From contig CAYRJD010000031.1 in NCBI GenBank assembly GCA_964424585.1, positions 1-64,000 of the forward strand: 64,000 nt of DNA, in the 5' to 3' direction. The translations under genes were made by a program, and so were the position numbers. This document shows positions 8,884-16,397 of the stretch, in pieces. The DNA comes from CAYRJD01 sp964424585 (GTDB lineage: Bacteria; Actinomycetota; Acidimicrobiia; Acidimicrobiales; Poriferisodalaceae). Below the pieces are notes generated by a model. That model saw only the letters and a list, made by a program, of their open reading frames with translations. It was not told the DNA's origin and did not search any database. Numbering within the stretch: the stretch's first letter is position 1; the number at the start of each line of letters is the position of its first letter.

Positions 8884-8945
8884 ATAGCTCGCCGCGACCG
8901 CACCGCACCCAAGCCGGCGTCACGCCAAAGCGTAGTGAGGGCCGT

Positions 8946-8951
8946 TAGCCT
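8946..8951 (+). promoter_or_regulatory. Putative -10 box for the bS22 gene
   Basis: TAGCCT fits the actinobacterial TAnnnT -10 pattern and lies exactly 10 nt before the ATG of the bS22 gene, which would give a leader of only a few bases. The same spacing is seen before the bL37 gene at 20261-20266. No convincing -35 was found. Confidence 0.35.
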
Positions 8952-8961
8952 GCGGGCGCTC

Positions 8962-9057
8962 ATGGGAAACCTCATCAAGAAACGCCGCAAGCGGATGCGC
9001 AAGAAGAAGCACCGCAAGATGCTGCGGCGCACTCGCTACCAACGCCGCAACCGGTAG
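8962..9057 (+). CDS. Small ribosomal protein bS22-like (AURKAIP1/COX24 domain)
   Basis: The 31-aa product is almost entirely basic (LIKKRRKRMRKKKHRKMLRR appears near the start) and matches the AURKAIP1/COX24-domain family that was recognised in mycobacterial ribosome structures as bS22. Length is typical (about 30-33 aa). It is monocistronic, divergent from the tRNA-Gln/NTP transferase unit, and followed 28 bp later by the oxidoreductase gene. There is no strong Shine-Dalgarno; a TAnnnT box sits 10 nt upstream, so the mRNA is probably near-leaderless. Confidence 0.9.
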   Translation: MGNLIKKRRKRMRKKKHRKMLRRTRYQRRNR

Positions 9058-9085
9058 CTGACCGGTACTCGTCGGGCTCGGTGAA

Positions 9086-10789
9086 GTGACGCTGACCACA
9101 CGCAACGGGTTGCTCGCCGCCGTCTGCGGCGCCGCTGGCATGGCGGTGACCATCGGCGTCGGCGAACTCGTAGACGGGCTGAGCGAAAACACGCCGTCGC
9201 TGGTCGTCGCGACGGGCGAGCTGCTGGTCGACTACACGCCCGGCGACGTCGTCGCGGTGAGCATCGAGACCATCGGCATCGCGCAGAAGACGCTGCTCGG
9301 CATCATGCTGGTTGCGCTCGCAGTGGTGGTCGGGGCGCTGGCCGGAAGGCTCGCCCACCGAGGCAGGCTGAACGTGGGCGCCGCGCTGTTCGCGCTCGTC
9401 GGCGTGGTGGCCGGCTTCTCCACCGCACGCAACCCGATGACCGACGCCTGGATCGGGTGGCTGAGCGGACTGCTGGCGGCCGGCATCGGAGCCGGGGTTG
9501 CTTTCGTCGCGCTGGCCGCGTTCGGCTTGCTGGGTGTGCGGGCCGGTGCTTCGTCGGCCGGGTCGTCGGGCTCGGACGCAGCAGCGGGCGACGGCGCGAG
9601 CTCGGCGCTCGGCGCCGGCGGCCAGCCTTCGACCAGACGCGGCTTTTTGACGCTCGGCGCAGCCGGCGTGACAACCGCCGCGCTCGCGCTGGCTGGCCGG
9701 AGGTTCAAGATGAACTCGGCCGTCGACGCGGCGCGCGACGACATACAGCTTCCCGACGTAGCGCGCGACGCTGGCTCGCAGCCGGTCTCGCCCAGCGCCT
9801 CCACGACGCCGACCGCCGGCGCGCTGGGACCCGCGCCGGCCGCGCCGCAGCAGGTTCAGCAGCGGCTCGCCGCGCTCGGCACCTTCGACGACCTCGAAGG
9901 CGTGACCTCCTACATCACGCCGAGCGACGACTTCTATCTCATCGACACCGCGCTGACCAAGCCGCGCGTCAACCCGGCCGACTGGCAGCTCAGCATCGGC
10001 GGCATGGTGGAGCGCGAGGTCACGTTCACGCTCGACGACATCTTGGCGATGGAGTTAGCCGAGTACCCGATCACGCTGTCGTGCGTGTCGAACCCCGTCG
10101 GCGGCGACCTAGTCGGCAACGCCGTTTGGACGGGCGTGCCGCTGGTCGAGCTGCTCGACCGAGCGGGCGTGCACAGCGACGCCAGCCAGGTGGTGGGTCG
10201 GTCGGTCGACCACTGGACCGCCGGCTTTCCCACCGAAGTGCTGAGCGACGGTCGGCACGCCATCGTGGCGGTGGGCATGAACGGCGAACCGCTGCCGATC
10301 GATCACGGCTTTCCGGCGCGCCTCGTGGTGGCCGGGCTGTACGGCTACGTGTCGGCGGTGAAGTGGGTCGAGTCGGTGACGCTGACGACGTGGGAAGACT
10401 TTGACGGCTACTGGGTGCCCAGAGGCTGGTCGAAGCGCGGGCCGATCAAGATTCAGAGCCGCATCGACCTGCCGCGCCGGAGCCAGCGCCTGACGGCCGG
10501 CCAGGTCGTCACGCTCGCCGGGATCGCGTGGGCGCCGAACACCGGCATCTCGGCGGTCGAGGTTCGCATCGGCGACGGCGGGTGGGAGCGGTGCGAGCTA
10601 GCGGAGACGCTGGGCAACGACACGTGGGTGCAGTGGCGCTACCGATGGACACCGGTTGCTGGCAACCACCAGATTAGCGTGCGGGCGATCGACGCCAACG
10701 GCGCGATGCAGCCGGTGGGTCCGGCGTCGCCTCGCCCGAACGGCGCAGAGGGGTACCACACCATCACCCGAGGAGTGGCAGAGGCGTAG
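9086..10789 (+). CDS. Membrane-anchored molybdopterin-dependent oxidoreductase (sulfite-oxidase family)
   Basis: The 567-aa protein starts with about four hydrophobic segments (residues about 8-30, 70-92, 97-117 and 128-155), then a Ser/Gly-rich linker and an internal twin-arginine sequence RRGFLTLG with a hydrophobic stretch near residue 188. Residues about 270-440 form the Moco-binding domain, with the presumed Mo-ligating Cys in SCVSNPVGG near residue 333 and DHGFPARLVV. The C-terminus is a Mo-co dimerisation-like Ig domain (VTLAGIAWAPNTGISAVEVRI, WVQWRYRWTP). It probably faces the outside and oxidises sulfite or a similar substrate; the substrate is not deducible. GTG start at 9086. Confidence 0.88.
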   Translation: MTLTTRNGLLAAVCGAAGMAVTIGVGELVDGLSENTPSLVVATGELLVDYTPGDVVAVSIETIGIAQKTLLGIMLVALAVVVGALAGRLAHRGRLNVGAALFALVGVVAGFSTARNPMTDAWIGWLSGLLAAGIGAGVAFVALAAFGLLGVRAGASSAGSSGSDAAAGDGASSALGAGGQPSTRRGFLTLGAAGVTTAALALAGRRFKMNSAVDAARDDIQLPDVARDAGSQPVSPSASTTPTAGALGPAPAAPQQVQQRLAALGTFDDLEGVTSYITPSDDFYLIDTALTKPRVNPADWQLSIGGMVEREVTFTLDDILAMELAEYPITLSCVSNPVGGDLVGNAVWTGVPLVELLDRAGVHSDASQVVGRSVDHWTAGFPTEVLSDGRHAIVAVGMNGEPLPIDHGFPARLVVAGLYGYVSAVKWVESVTLTTWEDFDGYWVPRGWSKRGPIKIQSRIDLPRRSQRLTAGQVVTLAGIAWAPNTGISAVEVRIGDGGWERCELAETLGNDTWVQWRYRWTPVAGNHQISVRAIDANGAMQPVGPASPRPNGAEGYHTITRGVAEA

Positions 10790-10797
10790 CGGCCAGC

Positions 10798-11607
10798 TCA
10801 GTAGCCCGGTGCCCAAGAACCCCCGATGGGGCCCGTCGTGCTGACAGTCACAGCCGCCACGCCTTCGTGCGTTACATCCGGGAACGTTCCGCGCACGAAG
10901 AACGCGCCGCCGCTGCCCGCGAGCTGCGGCATCTCGCCGGTCTGGTTGCCGAGCGCGTCTCGCCACGCCGCCAGCTCGGGCGCGATTGCCAACGTTGCCG
11001 GCCACAGGTCGTTGCGCGAGCGGCTCGCTGGCCGCAGCTCGTCCCACGCCTCATACACTCGACGGGTCGACACCACCAGCGGCGGAATGAGCACCGTGAA
11101 CTCTTCGTGCGCGGCAGCCAGCACCTCCACCTGCTCGCCCACACCGGTCACCCGGGCTCGACCGCCGACCAAGCAGAACGCCACGTCCGCCCCGAGCGCC
11201 GCGGCCGCTTGAGACGTGACCGGCGGGTCGGCTCGGCCGGTCTCGTTGGCCCACCGCAGCACGGCTGCCGCGTCGGCCGACCCACCGCCCAAGCCAGCGC
11301 CCACGCCGATGCGCTTGGCCAGGCGGACGTCGGCTCGCACGCCGACCATGTCGAGCGCCCGAGTGACCAAGTTGTCGTTCGGGTCGATGGGCGTGGTCGG
11401 CTCGGCTGCGGGTGCTTCGTAGACGACGTCGACGCTCGACGTGCCTGAGGTCGGCTTGAGCGTGAGCGTGTCGTAGAGGTCGACCGTCACCATCTCGGCG
11501 TCGATGGTGTGCAGCCCAGCGTCTCGCACGCCGGTGACGAACAAGCTCAGCGTGAGTTTCGCGGGCGCCAGCAGCGCGACCGGCTCGATGAGTTCGGAGG
11601 CGCTCAC
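10798..11607 (-). CDS. ispE: 4-diphosphocytidyl-2-C-methyl-D-erythritol kinase
   Basis: IspE phosphorylates CDP-methylerythritol in the MEP isoprenoid pathway. The 269-aa product has the GHMP-kinase opening APAKLTLSLFVTG, a substrate loop around DAGLHTIDAEM, the ATP loop GVGAGLGGGSADAAA, and a C-terminal AGSGGAFFV. The start is taken as GTG at 11607, which overlaps the rsmA stop as GTGA and has TGGAG just upstream; an in-frame start at 11640 would push further into rsmA. It closes the leftward metG-tatD-rsmA-ispE block and converges on the oxidoreductase gene with only 8 bp between stops. Confidence 0.95.
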   Translation of the reverse strand: MSASELIEPVALLAPAKLTLSLFVTGVRDAGLHTIDAEMVTVDLYDTLTLKPTSGTSSVDVVYEAPAAEPTTPIDPNDNLVTRALDMVGVRADVRLAKRIGVGAGLGGGSADAAAVLRWANETGRADPPVTSQAAAALGADVAFCLVGGRARVTGVGEQVEVLAAAHEEFTVLIPPLVVSTRRVYEAWDELRPASRSRNDLWPATLAIAPELAAWRDALGNQTGEMPQLAGSGGAFFVRGTFPDVTHEGVAAVTVSTTGPIGGSWAPGY

Positions 11608-12521
11608 CGCTCCAGGCTCGCACGCGCGAGGCCGAGCCACTCACCCACGTCTAGCTGCTCTGCGCGGCTGGTGGGGTCGATGCCTGCGGCCGCGAACGCG
11701 TCGAGCGTGACGTGTTGGCGCAGCGTGCGTCGCAGCATCTGACGGCGCCGGCCGAACCCGGCTCGCAGCAAGCGCTTGGCCTGCTGCTCGACGTCGTCGG
11801 CTGCTCGCTGGTGGTGGCGGGTCACCCGCACGAGCGCGGAGGTGACCTTCGGCTGGGGCCAGAACACCGTGGGCGGCACGCGTCCGACGATGTTGGCGTG
11901 CGCCTTCAGCGCGACGCGCACCGACACCGCGCCGTAGGCGGGCTGGTTGGCTCGCGCGACGAGCCGTTGCGCCGCTTCGAGCTGGCACATTACCAGCATT
12001 TTGTCGACGGCGGCCACGTCGTCGAGGAAGTCGATCACCAGCGACGTGGCGACGTTGTACGGGAGGTTGGAAACCATCGACCAGCCTTCGCTGGCGGTCG
12101 GCTGCCAACCCGTGGCATCGAGCGTGGCTGGCCAGTCGAGCGCGCGGGCATCTGCGTGGAGCACCTGCACTTCGCCTGACTCGGCGAGAGGTCGGTCGCC
12201 GGAGGCTCGTTCGTCGGGTGCTCGCTCCGCCGAGGCTCGGTCGTCGGGTGCTCGCTGGGCGAGCACCAGCCGCAGGCCGGCGATGAGCTTCGCGTCGGTC
12301 TCGACCGCCAGCACCCGGCAGCCGACGTCCAGCAGTCCGAGCGTGAGGCTGCCCAAGCCCGCGCCTACCTCGACCACTCGCTCGGCGGGTGCCACGTCGG
12401 CCAGTCGAACGATCTGGGCGATCGTGTTGGGCTCGACCACGAAGTTCTGCCCGAGGCTCTTGTTGGGCGACGCGCCCAGCTCGCCGAGCAGCTGCCGAAC
12501 GCGGGTTTGGCTCAGCGTCAG
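11604..12521 (-). CDS. rsmA: 16S rRNA dimethyladenosine transferase RsmA/KsgA
   Basis: This enzyme dimethylates A1518/A1519 of 16S rRNA using SAM. Signatures are SPNKSLGQNFVVEPNTI, the SAM motif VVEVGAGLGSLTLGLL, the catalytic NLPYNVATSLV, and VFWPQPKVTSALVRV. An unusual Arg/Ala/Glu-rich insertion (two 10-residue repeats, RAPDDRASAE then RAPDERASGD) sits between the VETDAKL strand and the next motif. The frame is open far upstream through tatD, yet no ATG, GTG or TTG occurs between the tatD stop and the conserved domain. CTG at 12521 overlaps the tatD TGA as CTGA and would give LTLSQTRVRQLL, the usual family start, so CTG is the proposed but unproven start. Confidence 0.93.
   Translation of the reverse strand: MTLSQTRVRQLLGELGASPNKSLGQNFVVEPNTIAQIVRLADVAPAERVVEVGAGLGSLTLGLLDVGCRVLAVETDAKLIAGLRLVLAQRAPDDRASAERAPDERASGDRPLAESGEVQVLHADARALDWPATLDATGWQPTASEGWSMVSNLPYNVATSLVIDFLDDVAAVDKMLVMCQLEAAQRLVARANQPAYGAVSVRVALKAHANIVGRVPPTVFWPQPKVTSALVRVTRHHQRAADDVEQQAKRLLRAGFGRRRQMLRRTLRQHVTLDAFAAAGIDPTSRAEQLDVGEWLGLARASLER
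12202..12261. repeat. 30-bp in-frame tandem duplication inside rsmA
   Basis: Two adjacent 30-bp units (12202-12231 and 12232-12261), each starting GAGGCTCG and containing TCGTCGGGTGCTCGCT, differ at only a few positions. They encode two copies of an Arg/Ala/Asp-rich decapeptide in the rsmA product. The length keeps the frame. Confidence 0.8.
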
Positions 12522-13402
12522 GCTTGCGTCCCGGCCGCTGGCGCCTCGCGCGTCGGGAGGTCTGTCGACCCGTCCACGGGCAGTCGAAACAGCGCCGCGG
12601 CGTTCGCGGTGGTTTCGCGCGCCGCCTGGGGTGCGTCGATGCTCCGCACCTGCGCGACCAGCTCGCCGACGAGCGTCACCCAGGCGGGACGGTTGGGCTT
12701 GCCTCGGTTCGGAACCGGTGCCAGGAAGGGCGCGTCGGTCTCGACGAGGTAGCGGTCGGGCGGCGTCAGCGTTGCTGCCTCTCGCACCTCGGGCGCTTTC
12801 GGGAACGTGACGATGCCGCTGAACGACAGGCTCGCGCCCGCGTCGAGCGCGCGGCGCGCTTCGACTGGGCCGCCGGTGAAGCAGTGAAACACGGTGCGCT
12901 GCGGGGTACCGACGTCGGCTAGCACGCCGAAGGTGTCGTCCCACGCGTCGCGGGCGTGGATGACCAGCGCCAGGTCGTGGCGGCCAGCAAGCTCGATCTG
13001 CTCGGCGAACGCTGCCAGCTGCTGCGTGCGGGGCGAATGCTCGTAGTGATAGTCGAGGCCGCACTCCCCCACCGCGACGACCGCGCCCGAGTTTCGTTCG
13101 GCTTCGAGCAGCGCGGCGAGCCCCGCGCGCTCTTCTTCCCATCTGCTGGCGTCGTGCGGGTGCAGCCCGACGGTCGCGGAGACACCGGCCAGCTGCTTGG
13201 CCCGCTTCGTCGCCGCGCGGCTGCTCGCGAGGTCGGTGCCGATGTCGATCAGGTGGGCCACGCCTGCTGCGTGGGCTTGTTGCACCAAGGCGTGAGCGTC
13301 TGCGTCTTCGACGTCGTTGTGTCGGCGCGCCGATACGTCGTCGGTCGGCAGGTGGCAGTGGCTGTCGACCCACACGGCTCGCCGTTGCGCTGGCTCGGTC
13401 AC
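12518..13402 (-). CDS. tatD: TatD-family metal-dependent hydrolase (DNase)
   Basis: The 294-aa TIM-barrel protein shows the family metal ligands: WVDSHCHLP at the N-terminus, TVGLHPHDA, VAVGECGLDYHY, LVIHARDAWDD, FHCFTGG and VETDAPFLAP. TatD proteins are 3'-5' nucleases or related hydrolases. The ATG at 13402 abuts the metG stop with no gap, and the TGA overlaps the proposed start of rsmA. The order metG-tatD-rsmA-ispE is the standard actinobacterial one. Confidence 0.95.
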   Translation of the reverse strand: MTEPAQRRAVWVDSHCHLPTDDVSARRHNDVEDADAHALVQQAHAAGVAHLIDIGTDLASSRAATKRAKQLAGVSATVGLHPHDASRWEEERAGLAALLEAERNSGAVVAVGECGLDYHYEHSPRTQQLAAFAEQIELAGRHDLALVIHARDAWDDTFGVLADVGTPQRTVFHCFTGGPVEARRALDAGASLSFSGIVTFPKAPEVREAATLTPPDRYLVETDAPFLAPVPNRGKPNRPAWVTLVGELVAQVRSIDAPQAARETTANAAALFRLPVDGSTDLPTREAPAAGTQA

Positions 13403-14998
13403 CTAGGCGTGCCTCGGAAAGAGCGGGTCGCCCTTGGTGACCGCCACGCCGCCCGCGTAGCCGCCCCAGCTGGCGGCCTCGGGCAGCGGCTGGTCTTCGG
13501 GTCGACCTTGCAGGCCGATGCGCCGCCAGATCTCGGCGGCGGAGTCGGGAATGGCCGGCGACACGAGCATCACCACGATGCGAAGTATCTCCAGGCAGTC
13601 GCCGATGACCGCGTCGACCTGGGGCCCAGGCTCGAGCTTCCACGGCTCGACCGCTTCGAGCGCGGCGTTGGCGTCACGGATGAGCGACCACGCCGCGTCG
13701 AGCGCGTCGGAGGGTTGCAGCGCGTCCCACGCTTGCGTGGCGGTCTCCACCGCCGTCGACGCGGCCAACGCCAGGTCGCTGTCGGATTGGGGGGCTGGGC
13801 CCAGTCCGCCGCACTTGCGCTCGACCATCGTCGCGACGCGGCTGAGCAGGTTGCCCAGGTTGTTGGCGAGGTCGGCGTTGTAGCGGGCGACCATTCCCTC
13901 GTATGAGAAGTCGCCGTCGGGGCCGAACGGCTGGTCGTGGAGGAAGTGGTGGCGCACGCCGTCTCGTCCGAAGTCGTCGACCAGCTCGCCCGGCGCGATC
14001 TGGTTGAGCGCGGACTTCGCCATCTTCTCGCCGCCGACCAGCAAGAAGCCGTGGACGTGAACTCGCTTGGGCGGCAGCACGCCAGCGCTCATCAGCATCG
14101 CCGGCCAGTAGACGCAGTGGAAGCGCAGGATGTCTTTGCCGATGAGGTGCGTGGCCGGCCAGTGCTGGGCGAAGCCGTCGGGGTCGCACTCGTAGCCCGC
14201 CGCGGTGATGTAGTTGGTGAGCGCGTCGAACCACACGTAGGTGACGTGCGCCGGATCCCACGGCAGGGGCACGCCCCACTGGATGGAGGTGCGGCTGATG
14301 GAAAAGTCTTCGAGGCCGCCACGAATGAAGCCCAACGCCTCGTTGCGCTTGGAGGCTGGCAGCACGAAATCTGGGTGCGCCTCGTAGTAGTCGAGCAGCG
14401 GCTGTTCGTACTTGCTGAGCGCGAAGAAGTAGTTCTCTTCGGAGACGTGCTCGACGGGGCGGCGGTGGATGCGGCAGCTGCCGTCGTCGAGTTCGGAGTC
14501 GGTGTAGTAGGCCTCACAACTGACGCAGTAGAGGCCTTCGTAGGTGCGCAGCTCGATGTCGCCGTTGTCGTGGCACGCGGCCAACAGCTTCTTCACCGCC
14601 GCGTGGTGGCGGGGCTCGCTCGTGCGGATGAAGTCGTCGTTCGAGATGCCGAGCGTTTCCCACGCCTGCTGAAATCGCACGACGGTCTGATCTGCCCACT
14701 GCTGCGGCGAGCAGCCGTTAGCTTCGGCGGCGCGCTGCACCTTAAGCCCGTGCTCGTCGGTGCCGGTGAGAAACATCACGTCGTCGCCGCACTGACGACG
14801 CCACCGGGCGTAGGCGTCCGCGGTGATGGTCGTGTAGGCGTGACCGATGTGCGGCGCGTCGTTTACGTAGTAGATGGGCGTGGTGACGTAGGTGCTGGGG
14901 CGCTCGTTGCGCTCTGCTGGGCCCTCGGCCGGACGCGTTGCTGAGACCCCTGCTGAGCCCTCTGCTGAACCGTCTGCTGGGCCGCTTGCCGCCGACAC
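13403..14998 (-). CDS. metG: Methionyl-tRNA synthetase
   Basis: The 531-aa class I synthetase has YVTTPIYYVNDAPHIGHAY (HIGH motif) near residue 50 and the KMSKS loop as GEKMAKS near residue 320. The zinc-knuckle region reads CVSC with a later CRIH. WFDALTNYITAAGY and DILRFHCVYWPAML are typical of MetG. A 34-residue Gly/Ala/Pro/Glu-rich leader precedes the catalytic core; GTG at 14998 is the only credible start. There is no C-terminal tRNA-binding extension. First gene of the leftward metG-ispE unit. Confidence 0.96.
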   Translation of the reverse strand: MSAASGPADGSAEGSAGVSATRPAEGPAERNERPSTYVTTPIYYVNDAPHIGHAYTTITADAYARWRRQCGDDVMFLTGTDEHGLKVQRAAEANGCSPQQWADQTVVRFQQAWETLGISNDDFIRTSEPRHHAAVKKLLAACHDNGDIELRTYEGLYCVSCEAYYTDSELDDGSCRIHRRPVEHVSEENYFFALSKYEQPLLDYYEAHPDFVLPASKRNEALGFIRGGLEDFSISRTSIQWGVPLPWDPAHVTYVWFDALTNYITAAGYECDPDGFAQHWPATHLIGKDILRFHCVYWPAMLMSAGVLPPKRVHVHGFLLVGGEKMAKSALNQIAPGELVDDFGRDGVRHHFLHDQPFGPDGDFSYEGMVARYNADLANNLGNLLSRVATMVERKCGGLGPAPQSDSDLALAASTAVETATQAWDALQPSDALDAAWSLIRDANAALEAVEPWKLEPGPQVDAVIGDCLEILRIVVMLVSPAIPDSAAEIWRRIGLQGRPEDQPLPEAASWGGYAGGVAVTKGDPLFPRHA

Positions 14999-15102
14999 AC
15001 GCCTGAGGCTACCGACGCCCTCCCACGAGGCTGGCCGGCTTCGCGCAGGTCACGCAAGAAATCGACTGGCTAATTCGGTTCACCTTTTGCTCAACTAGCG
15101 CG

Positions 15103-15627
15103 GTGCTAGCTCACATCGCATTTGACTGGTCAGAACTCGCCGACGCCGCGGGCAACGTCGCGATCCCCGTCGCCGCCGTCGTCGGCATCGGGTTCGCCCG
15201 GTGGCGCAACTACCACGCGAAGCTCGAGAGCTTCAGGCAAGTGCTCATCACCAAGGCCGACGCCGCGCAACGTCACCCGCAAGGGCCAACAGCGCTCGAC
15301 GCTGGCCCGCCACCGGTGCCGCTCTACTTCACGGCGTGGAGGCTCTGGCTCTGGCTCACGCATCGGCACCTCTACTACGTGCTGTTCGTGCTGCACGACG
15401 CGCACGGGCAGAGCACCGCAGTGGTGACGTGGCTGCCCGCGGAGGACATGCCTGGTGCTGTAGCCGCCGCCTCTGGGTATTGGAAGATTCCGCTCGCGAC
15501 GGATTTCGAGCACCAGTTCAACGAAGCTCGCGAATGCGCCTGGGTGCTGCCAGAGCGCTGCACCATCGCCGTCGGACGGCAATGGCTGCCGGGGGCCGCT
15601 CGGCGACAACCCGGAATAACCCGCTAG
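15103..15627 (+). CDS. Hypothetical protein with one N-terminal hydrophobic segment
   Basis: This 174-aa frame, starting GTG at 15103, is divergent from metG. Residues about 15-33 (GNVAIPVAAVVGIGFARW) are hydrophobic and end in Arg-rich sequence, consistent with an N-out/C-in anchor. The rest has aromatic-rich stretches (AWRLWLWLTHRHLYYVLF). No family is recognised. Composition is consistent with coding but the start and the reality of the gene are less certain than for its neighbours. The zinc-ribbon gene follows 86 bp later. Confidence 0.45.
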   Translation: MLAHIAFDWSELADAAGNVAIPVAAVVGIGFARWRNYHAKLESFRQVLITKADAAQRHPQGPTALDAGPPPVPLYFTAWRLWLWLTHRHLYYVLFVLHDAHGQSTAVVTWLPAEDMPGAVAAASGYWKIPLATDFEHQFNEARECAWVLPERCTIAVGRQWLPGAARRQPGITR

Positions 15628-15672
15628 TGCCGCGCCGCAGCGAAACGAAAACTGGATCATCAACCTCACCGC

Positions 15673-15678
15673 TAAGGT
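15673..15678 (+). promoter_or_regulatory. Putative -10 box, zinc-ribbon gene copy 1
   Basis: TAAGGT lies in a block CGCTAAGGTGA that recurs at 16130-16140 before the second zinc-ribbon copy. It sits about 36 nt before the start codon, leaving room for the GGGAGG ribosome binding site. Conservation of the block between copies is the main support. Confidence 0.4.
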
Positions 15679-15713
15679 GAACCAAGGCATACCCTTGTCG
15701 CCGGGAGGCACAG

Positions 15714-15938
15714 ATGACTCAGCCAGATGCCAGCGAGCAAGAAGCGAGCCAATCAGCTAGGGGCCAATCAGCCAGCGCGCACGAGGCAACCAACCACGCT
15801 CACAACGGTCACTGCCCCACTTGCGGCCAGGCCATCAAGTGCCCTACGTGCGGTCAGGTCATCAAGGACGACACCGCCGCGTCGCAGTGGTTCTTCACGT
15901 CTACGGCTCGGTCGCCTATACGGATGGTGTATCGCTAG
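15714..15938 (+). CDS. Small zinc-ribbon protein, copy 1
   Basis: The 74-aa product has a polar, Ser/Gln/Ala/His-rich N-terminus and a compact treble: cysteines at residues 34, 37, 43 and 46 in the pattern CPTCG-x4-CPTCG, followed by a polar tail ending MVYR. The four cysteines probably bind one zinc. It is a paralogue of the gene at 16188-16397: the stretch from HNGHCPTCGQAIKCP and the final VYR are shared. The ATG is preceded by GGGAGG at 5 nt. Nucleic-acid or protein binding is possible; no function is assigned. Confidence 0.7.
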   Translation: MTQPDASEQEASQSARGQSASAHEATNHAHNGHCPTCGQAIKCPTCGQVIKDDTAASQWFFTSTARSPIRMVYR

Positions 15939-16093
15939 CTGGCGCGTTCGCGGCGAGACAGGGCGAGGCGGTAGGCGCGGTTGCGCCAGCAGCATCACGA
16001 CCTCGCCGCGTCCGCTGCCCTCCGCGCTGAACTAACGGGCTAGCTCGCCGACGGAGCCCCTGCGCACCTCTTCGTGCAGCTTGGAGATTTCGT
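15939..16093 (-). pseudogene. Degenerate fragment of the rsmI 3' end
   Basis: Directly after the first zinc-ribbon gene the sequence resembles the 3' end of rsmI at 16397 onward: GCGAGACAGGGCGAGGCGGT, then after a deletion the segment ATCACGACCTCGCCGCG and GCGCACCTCTTCGTG appear in the same order. About 100 bp present in the intact gene are missing, and the reading frame is not maintained as a complete gene. It is the relic of a tandem duplication that carried the zinc-ribbon gene together with the end of rsmI. Confidence 0.75.
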
Positions 16094-16131
16094 CATCCAC
16101 GAGGCGGCGGCCTGATCGTCGATGCCGTCGC

Positions 16132-16137
16132 TAAGGT
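16132..16137 (+). promoter_or_regulatory. Putative -10 box, zinc-ribbon gene copy 2
   Basis: TAAGGT is embedded in the CGCTAAGGTGA block shared with copy 1. It lies about 50 nt before the ATG at 16188. Confidence 0.4.
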
Positions 16138-16187
16138 GACGCTAGGTCTGCTGACGTCGGTCTACGGACGCTGCAAGGAGGCCCCGA

Positions 16188-16397
16188 ATGAAACGACCGG
16201 AGTCCAACCAGCCAGGCGACAGCCATTCAGAGGCCGCGCGCGCATCAACCAGTCACACTCATAACGGACACTGCCCGACATGCGGACAGGCCATCAAGTG
16301 CCCCGCATGTGGTCAACGCATAAGCACAGACACCGGCGAGTTGCGGATCATCGCACGAAGTTCCAAACAACGACGTAGGCGCTTCGTGTATCGCTAG
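16188..16397 (+). CDS. Small zinc-ribbon protein, copy 2
   Basis: The 69-aa paralogue of the gene at 15714 keeps the cysteine pattern (residues 29, 32, 38, 41; CPTCG-x4-CPACG) and ends with a strongly basic tail SSKQRRRRFVYR. A very good ribosome binding site AAGGAGG lies 6 nt before the ATG. Its TAG stop and the rsmI stop on the other strand share one CTAG. The first copy lacks the Arg-rich tail, so the copies may have diverged in binding properties. No named family is recognised. Confidence 0.72.
   Translation: MKRPESNQPGDSHSEAARASTSHTHNGHCPTCGQAIKCPACGQRISTDTGELRIIARSSKQRRRRFVYR

Noticed and set aside
8800..8923. N-terminal extension of the NTP transferase through the tRNA gene
   Set aside because: It would translate the complete tRNA-Gln; the family N-terminus begins after the tRNA.
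11604..13643. A single 679-codon frame joining rsmA with sequence upstream
   Set aside because: Only the last about 305 codons show RsmA conservation; the rest is a shadow of tatD and metG.
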